From positions 14,536,319 to 14,600,318 of the forward strand of contig CM039139.1 of assembly GCA_022036555.1 (NCBI GenBank): a stretch of 64,000 bases of DNA, in the 5' to 3' direction. This document shows positions 20,706-31,248 of the stretch, in pieces. This DNA is from Microstegium vimineum (taxonomy: Eukaryota; Streptophyta; Magnoliopsida; Poales; Poaceae). A program made the position numbers and the translations under genes. The notes under the pieces were generated by a model, which made no database searches, had not been told where the DNA came from, and was given only the letters and a program-made list of their open reading frames with translations. Each line of letters starts with the position of its first letter. Position 1 is the first letter of the stretch.

Positions 20706-23511
20706 TCACTTTTTCTTTTTCCCGCCTTTTGTGTTCTTTGAAATGCCACTGGCTGAAGAATTGGGCGCTGCCTCCTGCTTCTTTGCCCTTCCGTGATGCT
20801 TGGGAACTAGCTCTGCTATTTGGATCATCAGCTGCTTCTCTGTAATATGTGAAGGTATGTCAGTAAGATACAACTGCACAAATATATCCCATACAAAAGA
20901 CCAAATCTTGGGAAGTGCATAAATTAACTAATGGTGGACTCCCACATCTATTACTGGAAGCTGCAGAGTTTCATACTTCATTTTTACACAAAATGAAAAA
21001 AGGAAAAAAGGACATGCTAAAGAAAAATAAATATGGCATCAAATTTCAAGGTATGCAATTGGAATAAAGCATCATATCAGTGCAAGCTCTTAAAGTCTTT
21101 ATTGTAGTCCTTAAACACCTATTCAGATCACCATAAACCCCCTCTAGGTGGTAGATAGATGTAGCTAAGTCGCCATAAACACAGGTATTGAAAAAACATT
21201 TCACCACTCATTCACACAACTGTCCTTAACAAAGGCTGGTCTACTGATTGCTCGACGGCAGTACATCAATATTAGGAATTCATATCAAGATCAGTATCAA
21301 GAATATGCAGCATCCAAGAATTCAGGGATGATGATTTCTGCTCATGGTGGAGCACTGGGAGGAGTCTGGGACAATGATTAATGAGATATGAAGCATAAAT
21401 TGGAAGAGTATTACATGCTCAGTCGCCCATGTTCATGCTCATGCCTCAACCAAAAATTGATGTCAAGTTAGAAAAAAATGTTTTCTTTTATAAATTTTCA
21501 AAATAGTTCCAAAGAAGCAATTCAACATAGTTACACAGTGATGTCATCAAGCAACACCTTATGGCAACATTATAGCATGATTCATCATATCAAACAAAGA
21601 TGAAATAAAAAAAGAGCAATTGATGAGATTGTTAAAATGCTATTCCTTATTTCCATAAACCCAACACACATGAGTTATGAAGATAGGAGGCATGCATTAT
21701 GTTTACTGAACAATTTGCTGCCAGTAACAAGAGATGTCACCTTGGAACTTGTAAGGCAAACTTTTTTCCAAGCAGGTCAATCATGGCACCTAGAACTAAC
21801 AATAACGAAACTGTCCACAGGAAAGATGATACAGCAGACCCATGCCAAGAAGGAAACTTGCTAGAATACTTATTTGATATCTTACAATCATCAATAAGCA
21901 AAAACCTATTTGATATTATTACACAAAGGAAAAGCTTGAATACTTCATACTTGCTGTCCCCACTAGAAATTAACGATATCTTGAACACATGCTTCGGATA
22001 GAGTATTCAAAAAATGTTCATGTTTCGGAATCGAGTATAATATGTATGCAGTCCCATACTCCCATTCTAAATTCAGCTTAGGTGAAAGCAAGGGCGCAGT
22101 TTGGGCACTTACTTGTTTTAATAGCAGGATTGAGGGGGGAACCGTCATCTTTCTTGAGCTGCACCCTGACCCTCCCCACCAGTGGCGAATCTAGGATTTT
22201 AGATTAGGGCATGCCCCTAAAAAAATTCATATATAATTCGGTAAATCCATTTTTTTAAATTCGGTAATATTTTTCAAATTTTGCAACGTGATTCGGTATA
22301 TAGGCATTAAATAGCAAAATAAGGCTTAAATTCATAGATTAAGTTGAAATCATCCACTAAATCAAATAAATAGCTCAAAATCCATACCGATAATTAGACT
22401 ATAGACATAAAAGAGTACTAGAGACTTACAATGTTATTTTGCTTGACTATTTGATTCAACACTTTTGAAGGGATACTATATCATTTTCATCGATCATCTT
22501 CAAAAGAAATATCTCACTCCATGATGAAAGTGACTAGACAATCATCCAAAAAAAACTATCTCCCATCTTGTTTTCCTGATACTCAGCTAGTCTGCAGTGC
22601 ATCAAAAGATCAAATGAATTAGAAGGATTGACTGCACAAATATTTTAAAAAAATGCAATGCAAAATAATTAAACAATTTGTTATATAAAAATTGTGATGT
22701 TTGCAAATAGCACAAGAGATTAGTTAGATGGAAAATATGAGAAAGTGTCGTGTACTCACCGCTCTGCCATCAGGGCGTCAGGCGTCAGCCATCCGGCGTT
22801 AGGGCGTTCGGCGGCGGCGGCGCCATGATGGTTCGTCTCGTTCCTTCGCCACCGATCCAGATTAGAACATACGATCAGGAAATGTACACGGCATCTACTC
22901 ACGTCATCACGTGGGCTGTCGATCTGCGTGTGGGTAACTGTGTTCCGTGCGTAGGCACCAAGTGACCTGTGAGGCTTTGGGCCGCCCACATGGGCCTTTC
23001 GTGATGTGCGTGAATCCAAGGACCAGGATTCTAGGTAGGAAGGTATTTTGCTTTTCTTTTTCTTTTTTACAAACACACATACTTATACAAGGATTTGTAC
23101 ATATAATACTTTGCTGGATGTCGCTGTTGCAGGGTATGCCAGTGCATACCTGGCATACCCTGTGGCTCCGCCACTGCTCCCCACCTGGAAGAAATCCCTA
23201 GGGTACGCCTTATCCAACTACGCATAGCAACAATTGGCCAATCAGATGTGCAAACCAACGAACGATAATGTCAATCCTGAACTGAAAAAGGAAACAATCG
23301 GGGAAGGAATCAGGGCGGGTACCTCGACGGCGTGGGGGATCTTGAGGTGCGAACAGCAGTCCGCGATCTCCATGCAGGTGGGGTCCGGGCAGGCCTTGGC
23401 GGCGGCGATGCGGCGGCCCTCGGCGACCGTCTTCTTGGAGTTGAGGTAGACAGGGTAGATGACGTTCCACTTCTTGATGGTGCTCCGCAGGTCGCCGCCG
23501 GCGCCGTCCAT
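20706..23511 (-). pseudogene. SRP19: SRP19, signal recognition particle 19 kDa subunit, coding exon disrupted by a transposon
   Basis: Exon 1 is 23511-23323 (63 codons, ATG at 23511). It contains VIYPVYLNSKKTVAEGRR and PDPTCMEIADCC, the RNA-binding core of SRP19. Exon 2 starts after an AG acceptor at 23217 (LDKAYPRDFFQVG) and resumes at 22171-22113 (RVRVQLKKDD, NPAIKT), ending at a GTAAGT donor. Exon 3 is 20839-20706 and ends in a Lys/Gly tail before TGA. A hAT derivative (22180-23176) sits inside exon 2, splitting the codon after VG. Without it and one copy of the 8-bp duplication the frame is perfect for 140 aa, the normal plant length. SRP19 binds SRP RNA helices 6 and 8 and promotes SRP54 loading. 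A 7-kb copia element also lies 76 bp upstream of the ATG, so this copy is probably silent unless the insert is excised or spliced out. Confidence 0.93.
22180..23176 (-). mobile_element. Non-autonomous hAT derivative (997 bp) inserted in SRP19 exon 2
   Basis: The ends are CAGTGGCGAATCTAGG at 22180 and, on the minus strand, CAGTGGCGGAGCCACAG from 23176. They are flanked by a perfect 8-bp duplication ctccccac (22172-22179 and 23177-23184). The left half (about 22200-22640) is clearly related to the 3' end and last part of the transposase gene of the hAT at 15056-18309 (shared GAGACTTACAATGTTAT, GACAATCATCCA and TCTCCCATCTTGTTT). Most of the transposase is deleted and frames are broken. About 22750-22820 looks like the leader exon with its splice donor. 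It would need a transposase supplied in trans. Confidence 0.92.
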
Positions 23512-23587
23512 CCGCGTGGTGTTCGACGTCGCCACCGCGGAACAGATCCTATCACGTGGTACAAAACCTAAAGGGGAGCGAGGTTTT

Positions 23588-23803
23588 TGTTACAAATTCT
23601 AGGATTGATCTCATCCTTAATTCATTGTTGTAACCTCTTAATATGAGTTAATACCTCTTATGGCGGGTTATGTTTCACGAAACCCCCTTCTCGTTGATAT
23701 GACATTGTATATATATGTGAGAAGATGAATGGAATGAGAACATGATTTTCACTCTTGTCAATATTTTCACTCTCGCATGGTTCTCCAAACCATACTCGTA
23801 ATA
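23588..23803 (+). repeat. Copia 5' LTR
   Basis: Starts TGTTACAAATTC and ends CTCGTAATA. It matches the 3' LTR along its whole length apart from a dinucleotide run that is long only in the 3' copy. Confidence 0.9.
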
Positions 23804-23848
23804 CGTTATCGGCACTTTTGCTCGCTACCCTCCTTCCATTCAGGTAGG

Positions 23849-24454
23849 ATGCCGCCTCCTCCCATGCCTTTGGTCTACCTAATTCTCCACGCTGTGATGC
23901 TACAGTACCACCATGCTCTTCTTTGCGGGCTAGACCTCACCCATCCTATGGTTCAACATGATCTCCTACGCTTGATTTCATTCCTCCTCGGGGATCAGCC
24001 CCATGATGCCAACATGGAAGAAGCGATCCCAGAAGCGGCTGCGCCGCAAAGTCCAGGACCGGCATCTCCATTGCCGACACCGGCGCCATGTCCTGTGCAT
24101 GGTTACGCCCCGTGTCCACCACACGAGGTGTGCCCGACGCACCCGGACTTCGACGTCGCGGCGAGTATGCCAACGGCTCCTTCTCCACCGCGGACTCCAC
24201 TGCCGACGATGGCAGCACGCATGTCTGCTCCATCACGCCTCATGGCATATGTCGGCGTTGATCCAACGCCAGCTGCGCCACCCTCATCACCAGCATTGCC
24301 GGAAAGCGTCCACGACGTCGTCGCTCCACCTCCACCGCGCATGATCCGCACATGGATTAGTGTCCCTCATGGACCATCAGCCCGCTGGCTTGCAAATGGA
24401 GTGAGTGCAGGCTCGTTCCCCTCCACAGAGGGTGAGGGCCACGCTCACGCCTGA
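23849..24454 (+). CDS. Proline-rich leader ORF of the copia element, unknown function
   Basis: An open frame of 201 codons begins MPPPPMPLVYL just after the 5' LTR and ends about 390 bases before the gag start. It has a hydrophobic N-terminal third, then a Pro/Ala/His-rich region (repeated PCPVHGYAPCPPH-type spacing). I recognise no domain. It could be a real accessory or upstream ORF, captured host sequence, or a chance frame in GC-rich leader DNA. It is notable that this ORF is open although gag and pol of the same copy are broken. Confidence 0.35.
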   Translation: MPPPPMPLVYLILHAVMLQYHHALLCGLDLTHPMVQHDLLRLISFLLGDQPHDANMEEAIPEAAAPQSPGPASPLPTPAPCPVHGYAPCPPHEVCPTHPDFDVAASMPTAPSPPRTPLPTMAARMSAPSRLMAYVGVDPTPAAPPSSPALPESVHDVVAPPPPRMIRTWISVPHGPSARWLANGVSAGSFPSTEGEGHAHA

Positions 24455-24847
24455 GCATCACGTGACAAGAGGAGGAGACGCTGGCTATCACAAAGCAATG
24501 ATCTAATTGCTCATATCAATTTACTATTTCATATAGTACTTGTACCAAAAACTTTTCAGCTTCAATTTGAAATAAATAAAGCGTTTACCACATGATAGTT
24601 ATTTTATTCCATTGCACCTACGGTGCTGGTGCCTTTTCCATTGCACCTACGTTTTCCATTATATTGTTTTTACGTTGCTTTTCAATTCCATTGCGTTTAC
24701 TGATTCTTTTGCAATCAAGTTTCACTTGATTAATTTAATTTGCATCCTATGCAATTCAAGACGATTTATATTATATTTTATTACATTTATGTCAAAGATT
24801 AATTAAATCATTAATTTAATCAATGGTAACATTCAATTGTAGGCATC

Positions 24848-25891
24848 ATGACGAACCGTGAGTTCGCTGAGCTCGCTCTCGACGGCTCAAACTTTCCTAC
24901 ATGGGCATTGGACCTAAAAGTCAGTCTATCGTTACGCGGACTGTATTCAGCCATAACAGCTCCCCAAAAGGGTGTAGCACATTTGGTTGATAATTACAAG
25001 TATAATGCCTTATTCATTATACGGAACCACATCCATCAAGATCTCAAAGCTGAGTATTTGATGGAAGAGGATCCCCGTGTTCTCTGAGAAGCTCTTCAGC
25101 AACGGTATGAACAGCAAAAGTCAGTCCTTTTACCTGAGGCTACCCATGAATGGAATCACCTCCGCATACAGGATTTCAAATCTGTAGGTGAATTCAATCA
25201 TGTTGTGCACAAAATTAGCTCTAAGCTGAGATTTTGTGAGAAGGAATCATCTGATGCGGACAAAATTGAGAAGACTCTGTCTACCATGCTTCCCGCTCAC
25301 ATGATCCTTCAACAACAATACCGTCAGAGAGGTTTTACTGTTTATTCTGAGTTGATCAAGACATTGCTTCAAGCAGAAAGGCACGATGAGCTCCTTCTAT
25401 GGAACTCCAATAAGGGCCCTATGGGTTCTAATCCTTTACCTGAAGTGCATGCCAAGACTCACAATAAAAAACAAAAGGGTGTCATTCAAAATGGTAATCC
25501 TGAAACCTTCAATGCTAAGAACAAGCGCAAGAGACAGAATAAGCCTCGCGGTGCTAAGGGCAAAGACAATTCTAAGTCCAACGAAGACAAGTCCAAAACT
25601 TGTGACAGGTGTGGTTGCTACAACCACCCGACTAAGAAGTGTCGCACCCCAAAGCACTTAGTGAAATTATACTTGAAGTCCGTTGGACGTGGACGTTCCA
25701 ATCAAGAACGATCCAACCAAGGTGGACAATTTGAAGCTCACTTAAATTATCAAGACGCTGCCCCAGGATGCTCCGCCGTAGCGGGACAAAGCAACACCAA
25801 GGCTCCTCCTCTACATGCTACCACCGCTGACGACGTCAACAACATGATCTTAGAATACACTTCTGAGGATATGTATGGAGACTATGCTTAG
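24848..25891 (+). pseudogene. Copia gag, one premature stop
   Basis: The frame starts MTNREFAELALDGSNFPTW, the typical copia gag opening. It has an in-frame TGA at 25085-25087 and then continues to a natural stop at 25891. A CX2CX4HX4C zinc knuckle (CDRCGCYNHPTKKC) lies near 25605-25645, flanked by Lys/Arg-rich sequence as expected for nucleocapsid. Apart from the stop the gag is complete. An AT-rich non-coding stretch of about 180 bases separates it from pol. Confidence 0.88.
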
Positions 25892-26070
25892 GCTCCTTGT
25901 CATTTCAGACTTTCATTTCCATATGCCCACATGATGTAATAATTTATATTTATCGACAAAACTTTTTCTATTTCCATTGTAATCATAAACGTTTGATATA
26001 AATAATAAATAAAATCTATATATTTTTTCTTGAGAATTTATTTATTTATTCTATATTTAATATAGATTGT

Positions 26071-29000
26071 ATGGGAGTCAATCCGATGGCAGAGGAGATG
26101 TGCCTAGTGGATAGAGGTACCACTAACTCTATACTTAGGGAGATAAAATATTTCCAAACTCTCACAAAGAATAGAGGAAATGTTTTAACAATCGCAGGAC
26201 GCGATGCAATAATAGTAGGCTCCGGACGAGCCACTATTAGGCTCCCAATGGGTACAACGTTGGTAATTGAGGATGCACTCTTGTATCCTGATTCAACTCG
26301 TACCCTACTAAGTTATAGAGATATCTGGAAAAATGGTTTCCATATTGAAACTTGTGATGAGAATAATGAAGAGTTCCTTCTCGTTACAAAGAACAACGGA
26401 TATGGCAAAGTAACACTTGAAAAAGTTCCCTCTCTCGTCTGGATTGTACTATACTTATCTCAAACCCGTACAACATGTTGCATATAAAGTTATTTTCTAG
26501 AATGTCAATGCATTCCAAACTTGGCATGATCGCCTTGGTCACCCTGGCATAGGGATGATGAGGAAAATTATAACTAATTCTGTTGGTCATAATTTAAGTA
26601 ATACAAAATTTCTCCAATCCTCAGATTATGTGTGCACCGCATGTGTCACTGGAAAATTAATTTTGAGACCCACTTACCTCAAAATTCGAGCCGAACCACT
26701 CAAGTTTCTTGAACACATTCAAGGTGACATATGTGGCCCTATCCAACCATTGTCTGAACCATTCAGATATTTATGGTTTTAATAGACGCATCCACACGAT
26801 GGTCTCATGTGTGTCTTCTTTCCACACGAAACCATACATTTGCTAAATTAATCGCTCAAGTTATCAAACTAAAAGTACAATACCCTGAACATCAAATCCA
26901 GTCAATTCGAATGGATAATGCTGTTGAATTTTCCTCTCGAGCCTTTAATGACTATTGTAAGGCCTTAGGAATTCAAGTTCAGCACTCTGTTCCATATGTC
27001 CACACTCAGAACGGGTTGGCAGAATCTCTCATCAAGAGAATCAAACTTATTGCAAGACCATATTACAGAATAACAATCTACCAACATCATGTTGGGGTCA
27101 CGCCGTTTTACATGCTGCTGACTTAATTCAATTGCGTCCAACTGCATATCATACTACCTCCCCGTTGCATCTAGTACGTGGAAATCCTCCAAGCATTTCC
27201 CATCTGCGAAAATTCGGTTGCGCTACATACGTACCAATCTCACCACCGTAGCGTACAAATATGGCCCCCCACAGAAAATTGGTAATCTATGTGGGATATC
27301 AATCACCGTTTATTATAAGATACTTAGAGCCTCTTACAGGGGATCTATTTACGGCCTGATACGCTGATTGTATCTTCGATGAAGACCACTTCCCGGCATT
27401 GGGGGGAGACATTATACCACATAAACAATGCCAGGAAATCAACTGGGATGCCATAGCCATCTCCAACCATGATCCACGTACTTCAGAATCTGAACTTCAA
27501 GTTCAGAAGATAATCAATTTGCAACACATTGCAAATAATACGCCAGATGCATTTACTGATTATAAGGGTGTTACCAAATCCTATAATCCCGCAAGGAATA
27601 TGTCTGCAAGAGTAGAGGTACCAAATAAAACTACTCAACACCCCTGTAAGAGGGGGAGATGTACGGCAATTCCAATGGATGCAGCTCCTAGCAAGCAAAA
27701 GAAAAGGAAGACCAAATCTTCCAAAATAGTAAATGCAACTCAAAATCATGTTGAAAAACACTCTGTGGATGTTCAACCTTCACATCCCACATCAACAGTG
27801 CACTCAATTACTGATGTTGGGACATCGGAATGCCCTGATGCTACCATTTTGGGAAATGATGATACATTGGAAAGGGTACAAGAAATTTCCATCAATTATC
27901 TCGAGTCTGGAGAATTATATGACCGAAATACTACAATTGTCGACATTGATTTCTCCGCAATGATTGCAGAACTCATCCAAAATGATCCAGATCCTAAGAC
28001 CATGACAGAGTGCAAATCGCGCTCGGACTGGAATCAATGGAAAGAGGCAATCCAAGCAGAAATTGCTTCGCTCTAAAAAAGAAAGGTATTCTCTCAAGCA
28101 ATACCTACACCTCCAAAAGTTTTTCCTGTGGGATTCAAATGGGTTTTCATCCGGAAACGGAATGAGAATAACGAAGTGGTGAGATATAAAGCGAGGTTTG
28201 TAGCACAAGGGTTCACGCAGAGACCCGACATTGATTTCAATGAAACATATTCTCCAGTTATGAGTGGAATAACATTCCGATATCTTATTTCTCTGGCCGT
28301 ACAAAATCGTCTATCTATGCAGTTGATGGACGTAGTGACTGCATATCTTTATGGGTCACTCGATTCGGACATATATATGAAGGTTCCAGATGGAATTTCT
28401 ATACTGAATCAAAATGCAAGTCACAAAATGTATTGTGTAAAACTTCAAAAGTCACTCTATGGCTTAAAACAGTCGGGAAGAATGTGGTACAACCGACTCA
28501 GCGAGTACCTTTTACGAAAGGGATACTCTAAAATGATGACTGTCCGTATGTCTTCGTCAAAAAGTCACAAACTAGTTTTTGTATTATATCAGTGTATGTT
28601 GATGATTTAAATATCATTGGCACCCAACGGGACATTGATGAAGCATGCAATCATCTAAAGACGGAGTTTGAAGTAAAGGATTTGGGTAAAACCAAATTTT
28701 GCTTAGGTTTACATCTTGAGCATCTACCAAATGGAATTTTTGTGCATCAATCTGCCTATATCCAAAAAGTACTGGAGAAATTCAATATGGATAAATCATA
28801 TCCCAACAAAACCCCTATGGTTGTTCGGTCTCTAGGAATGGAAACTGACCAATTCAGACCTCGAGACGAAGGCGAAGATATTTTAGGACCTCATGTTCCA
28901 TATCTTAGGGGGTGTTTGGTTGTCTGACTTGTTTTTAGTCCCTTGTCACATCGGATGTTTGGTATCAATTAAATAAATTAAATATAATTTATATTATAAA

Positions 29001-29962
29001 ATTAATTACAGCGCCATGTAGTACTTCACGATACGAATCTATTAAGACTAATTAATCCATCATTAACATATGTTTACTGTAGCACTATATTGTCAAATCA
29101 TAGACTATTTTATATCAATAGATTTGTTTCGCAAAATAATCTTCGACTGACAAATTAGTTTTATAAATAGTCTATATTTAATACTCCTAATTAGTGTCTA
29201 GATATCTGATATGACAAGAACTTATTTTTAGTCCCTGTAACCAAACATGCCCTTAGTGTCATCGGAGCCATCATGTATCTTGCAAATTGCACTAGACCTG
29301 ATATTGCATTTGCAGTGAACTTGCTAGCCCGACACATCGCTGCTCCTACCAAACGTCATTGGACAGGAGTAAAATGTATCCTCAGATATTTAAATGGCAC
29401 GAGAGATCTTGGACTTTTCTACAAAAGAGGCCCAAATTCTGACATTATTGGATACACCGATGCAGGATATTTATCTGATCCCTATAATGGCAGATCACAA
29501 ACAGGCTTTGTGTTTTTACACAATGGAACAACCATTTTATGGAAGTCATCCAAACAAACTTTGGTGACTACATCTACAAATCATTCTGAGATAGTTGCTC
29601 TATATGAGGCTTTACGAGAATGCGTATGGCTTCGCAGAATGATCAGTTATATACGACAGTCTTGTGGTATTGGTGGCATAGATTCACCAACCATAATCTA
29701 TGAAGATAATGCGGCTTGTGTTGCACAGATGGATAAAGGATATATCAAAAGCAATATTACCAAGCATATTTCTCCTAAGTTGTTCTATCCTCATGAATTG
29801 CAACAAGAAGGAGAAATCAATATCTTGTCGACCAAATCATGTGATAACCTCGCTGATATATTCACTAAGTCCCTACCGGCTTCTTCATTTGAAAAATGTG
29901 TCAAAGGAATTGGTATGCGGCGACTTAGGGATTTGCAAGGTTCAGGGGGAGAAATCTCCTAG
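26071..29962 (+). pseudogene. Copia pol (protease-integrase-RT-RNase H), degenerate
   Basis: Protease begins near 26071, but the active-site triplet at 26110-26118 reads Asp-Arg-Gly instead of Asp-Ser/Thr-Gly. GAG-pre-integrase and integrase follow (about 26510-27130, with DICGP, RMDNAVEF and NGLAESL carrying the D, D and E). Reverse transcriptase follows (GFKWVFIRKR, ARFVAQGF, YVDD at 28595-28606), then RNase H (GYTDAGYLSD, HSEIVAL, YEDNAACV) to the stop at 29962. Breaks are visible near 26485, 26780, 27125, 28075 and 28560-28610. A MITE interrupts RT at 28908-29252. When the MITE is disregarded the flanking codons are continuous. Confidence 0.9.
28908..29252. mobile_element. Tourist-like (PIF/Harbinger) MITE inside copia RT
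   Basis: A 345-bp AT-rich element with ends GGGGGTGTTTGGTT and, inverted, GGGCATGTTTGGTT, flanked by a TTA duplication (28905-28907 and 29253-29255). Target and ends fit Tourist-like MITEs. The interior has the AATTAATCCATCATTAACA and GTTTACTGTAGCAC motifs shared with the relic at 63262-63531. Copia codons for PYL and VIGAIMYLANCTRPD join across it. Confidence 0.88.
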
Positions 29963-30351
29963 ATATTGCTTTGTCTGACACATCATATCACACTCTTTTC
30001 TTTCATGAGTTTTCCTCTCAAGGTTTCTCAATGAAAGTTTTTAATGAGACGATAATAAAAATAAGCATATGTCATATTCCTCATTTTTCCCACAAGGGTT
30101 TTTAGAAGGAATATCAAAGACATAAATTGACCTCCTAACTATGTTGAGTTTTCTCCTAAAAGGTTTTTCTCATAATAGTTTGCAATGAGGCAATAATCAT
30201 AAAATGCTATACTTTCTCCTTATTTTTCCCACCGGGTTTAAAGGAGTTTTTAGTAGCATATCCATACTTTTTTCTTTCTTTTTCCCCCACAGGGTTTTTG
30301 GGAGATTTAAAACATTTATGGATCTCAAGAGAGGATTCGATCAAGGGGAAG

Positions 30352-30465
30352 TGTTACAAATTCTACAATTGATCTCATCCTTAATTCATTGTTGTAACCT
30401 CTCAATAGGAGTTAATGCCTCTTATGGCTGGTTATGGTTCACGTAACCCTCTTCTCATTGATATG

Positions 30466-30524
<59 letters not shown>

Positions 30525-30605
30525 AGATCAATGGAATGAGAACACGATTTTCACTCTTGTCAATATTTTCACTCTCGCATTGTTCTCCAAACCATACTCG
30601 TAACA
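30352..30605 (+). repeat. Copia 3' LTR with expanded (TA)n
   Basis: Starts TGTTACAAATTC and ends CTCGTAACA. It contains a pure TA run at 30472-30520 where the 5' LTR has only a few units, which explains the length difference. Confidence 0.9.
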
Positions 30606-30828
30606 GTTTTATGCGGATCTGAAGGTTCTGGGAGGGAGAGCGATAGAAGAGAGGGTAAGGAGGGGGTCACCTGCGTCACCTGCCGACGCCGGTCGGAGTT
30701 TCTTCTGATCTAGAAAATAGAGTTTTTTATGAAACTATCTGGAAAAGAGTGTTCATCTCTTGAGAAGAGAAAAAATTAAGCTTTTATTCATCTCTTTTCT
30801 AGGTTACTACTACTTGGGAAAAAGACAG

Positions 30829-31248
30829 ACCCTGTTTGGATCTTAGGGCTAGAGCTAGTTTAGCCCAAAAGTATTTAAACAGGAGAGCTAGATTGGGCTA
30901 GTTGCAACTACCCCACCCCAAAAAACTAACTCCCCAAGGAGGTGATTATTTGGGCTAGTTGGGGCTAGCTGCGATGGAACGTGGGACCCACCTCATATGC
31001 AACTACAAAAAATGTTATAACTAACAAACCAAACATCCAAATAAAATTCTGATTACATCATTGAATTCGTTACAATAAATACTTTAAAATAAGATCCCAC
31101 ATGGATATATTTGGATGATTTGTAAAAATAATTCATTATCAAACTAGCCTTGAATCCAAAGACCTCCTTGGCTAGAGCTAGTTTGAGCTAGTTTACAAAC
31201 TAACTCTAACCTCTAGCTCTAGCCGAGTTAGAGTGATCCAAACAGGGT
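30829..31248. mobile_element. 420-bp MITE
   Basis: Perfect 14-bp terminal inverted repeats ACCCTGTTTGGATC / GATCCAAACAGGGT bound an AT-rich interior with several GGCTAGAGCTAG-type sub-repeats near both ends. No clear target duplication is seen. Confidence 0.75.

Larger units (their letters stand above)
23588..30605 (+). mobile_element. Copia LTR retrotransposon (7 kb) in the SRP19 5' region
   Basis: Two matching LTRs (23588-23803 and 30352-30605) bound gag, protease, integrase, reverse transcriptase and RNase H in copia order. A perfect 5-bp duplication gtttt flanks the element (23583-23587 and 30606-30610). A purine-rich tract CAAGGGGAAG directly precedes the 3' LTR. The sequence after the 5' LTR (CGTTATCGGCAC) would be the primer site but is not the common initiator-Met type. 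By eye the LTRs differ at about 15 of roughly 215 aligned positions, so the insertion is not recent. Coding is broken by several stops and frameshifts and by a MITE at 28908-29252. Confidence 0.93.
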
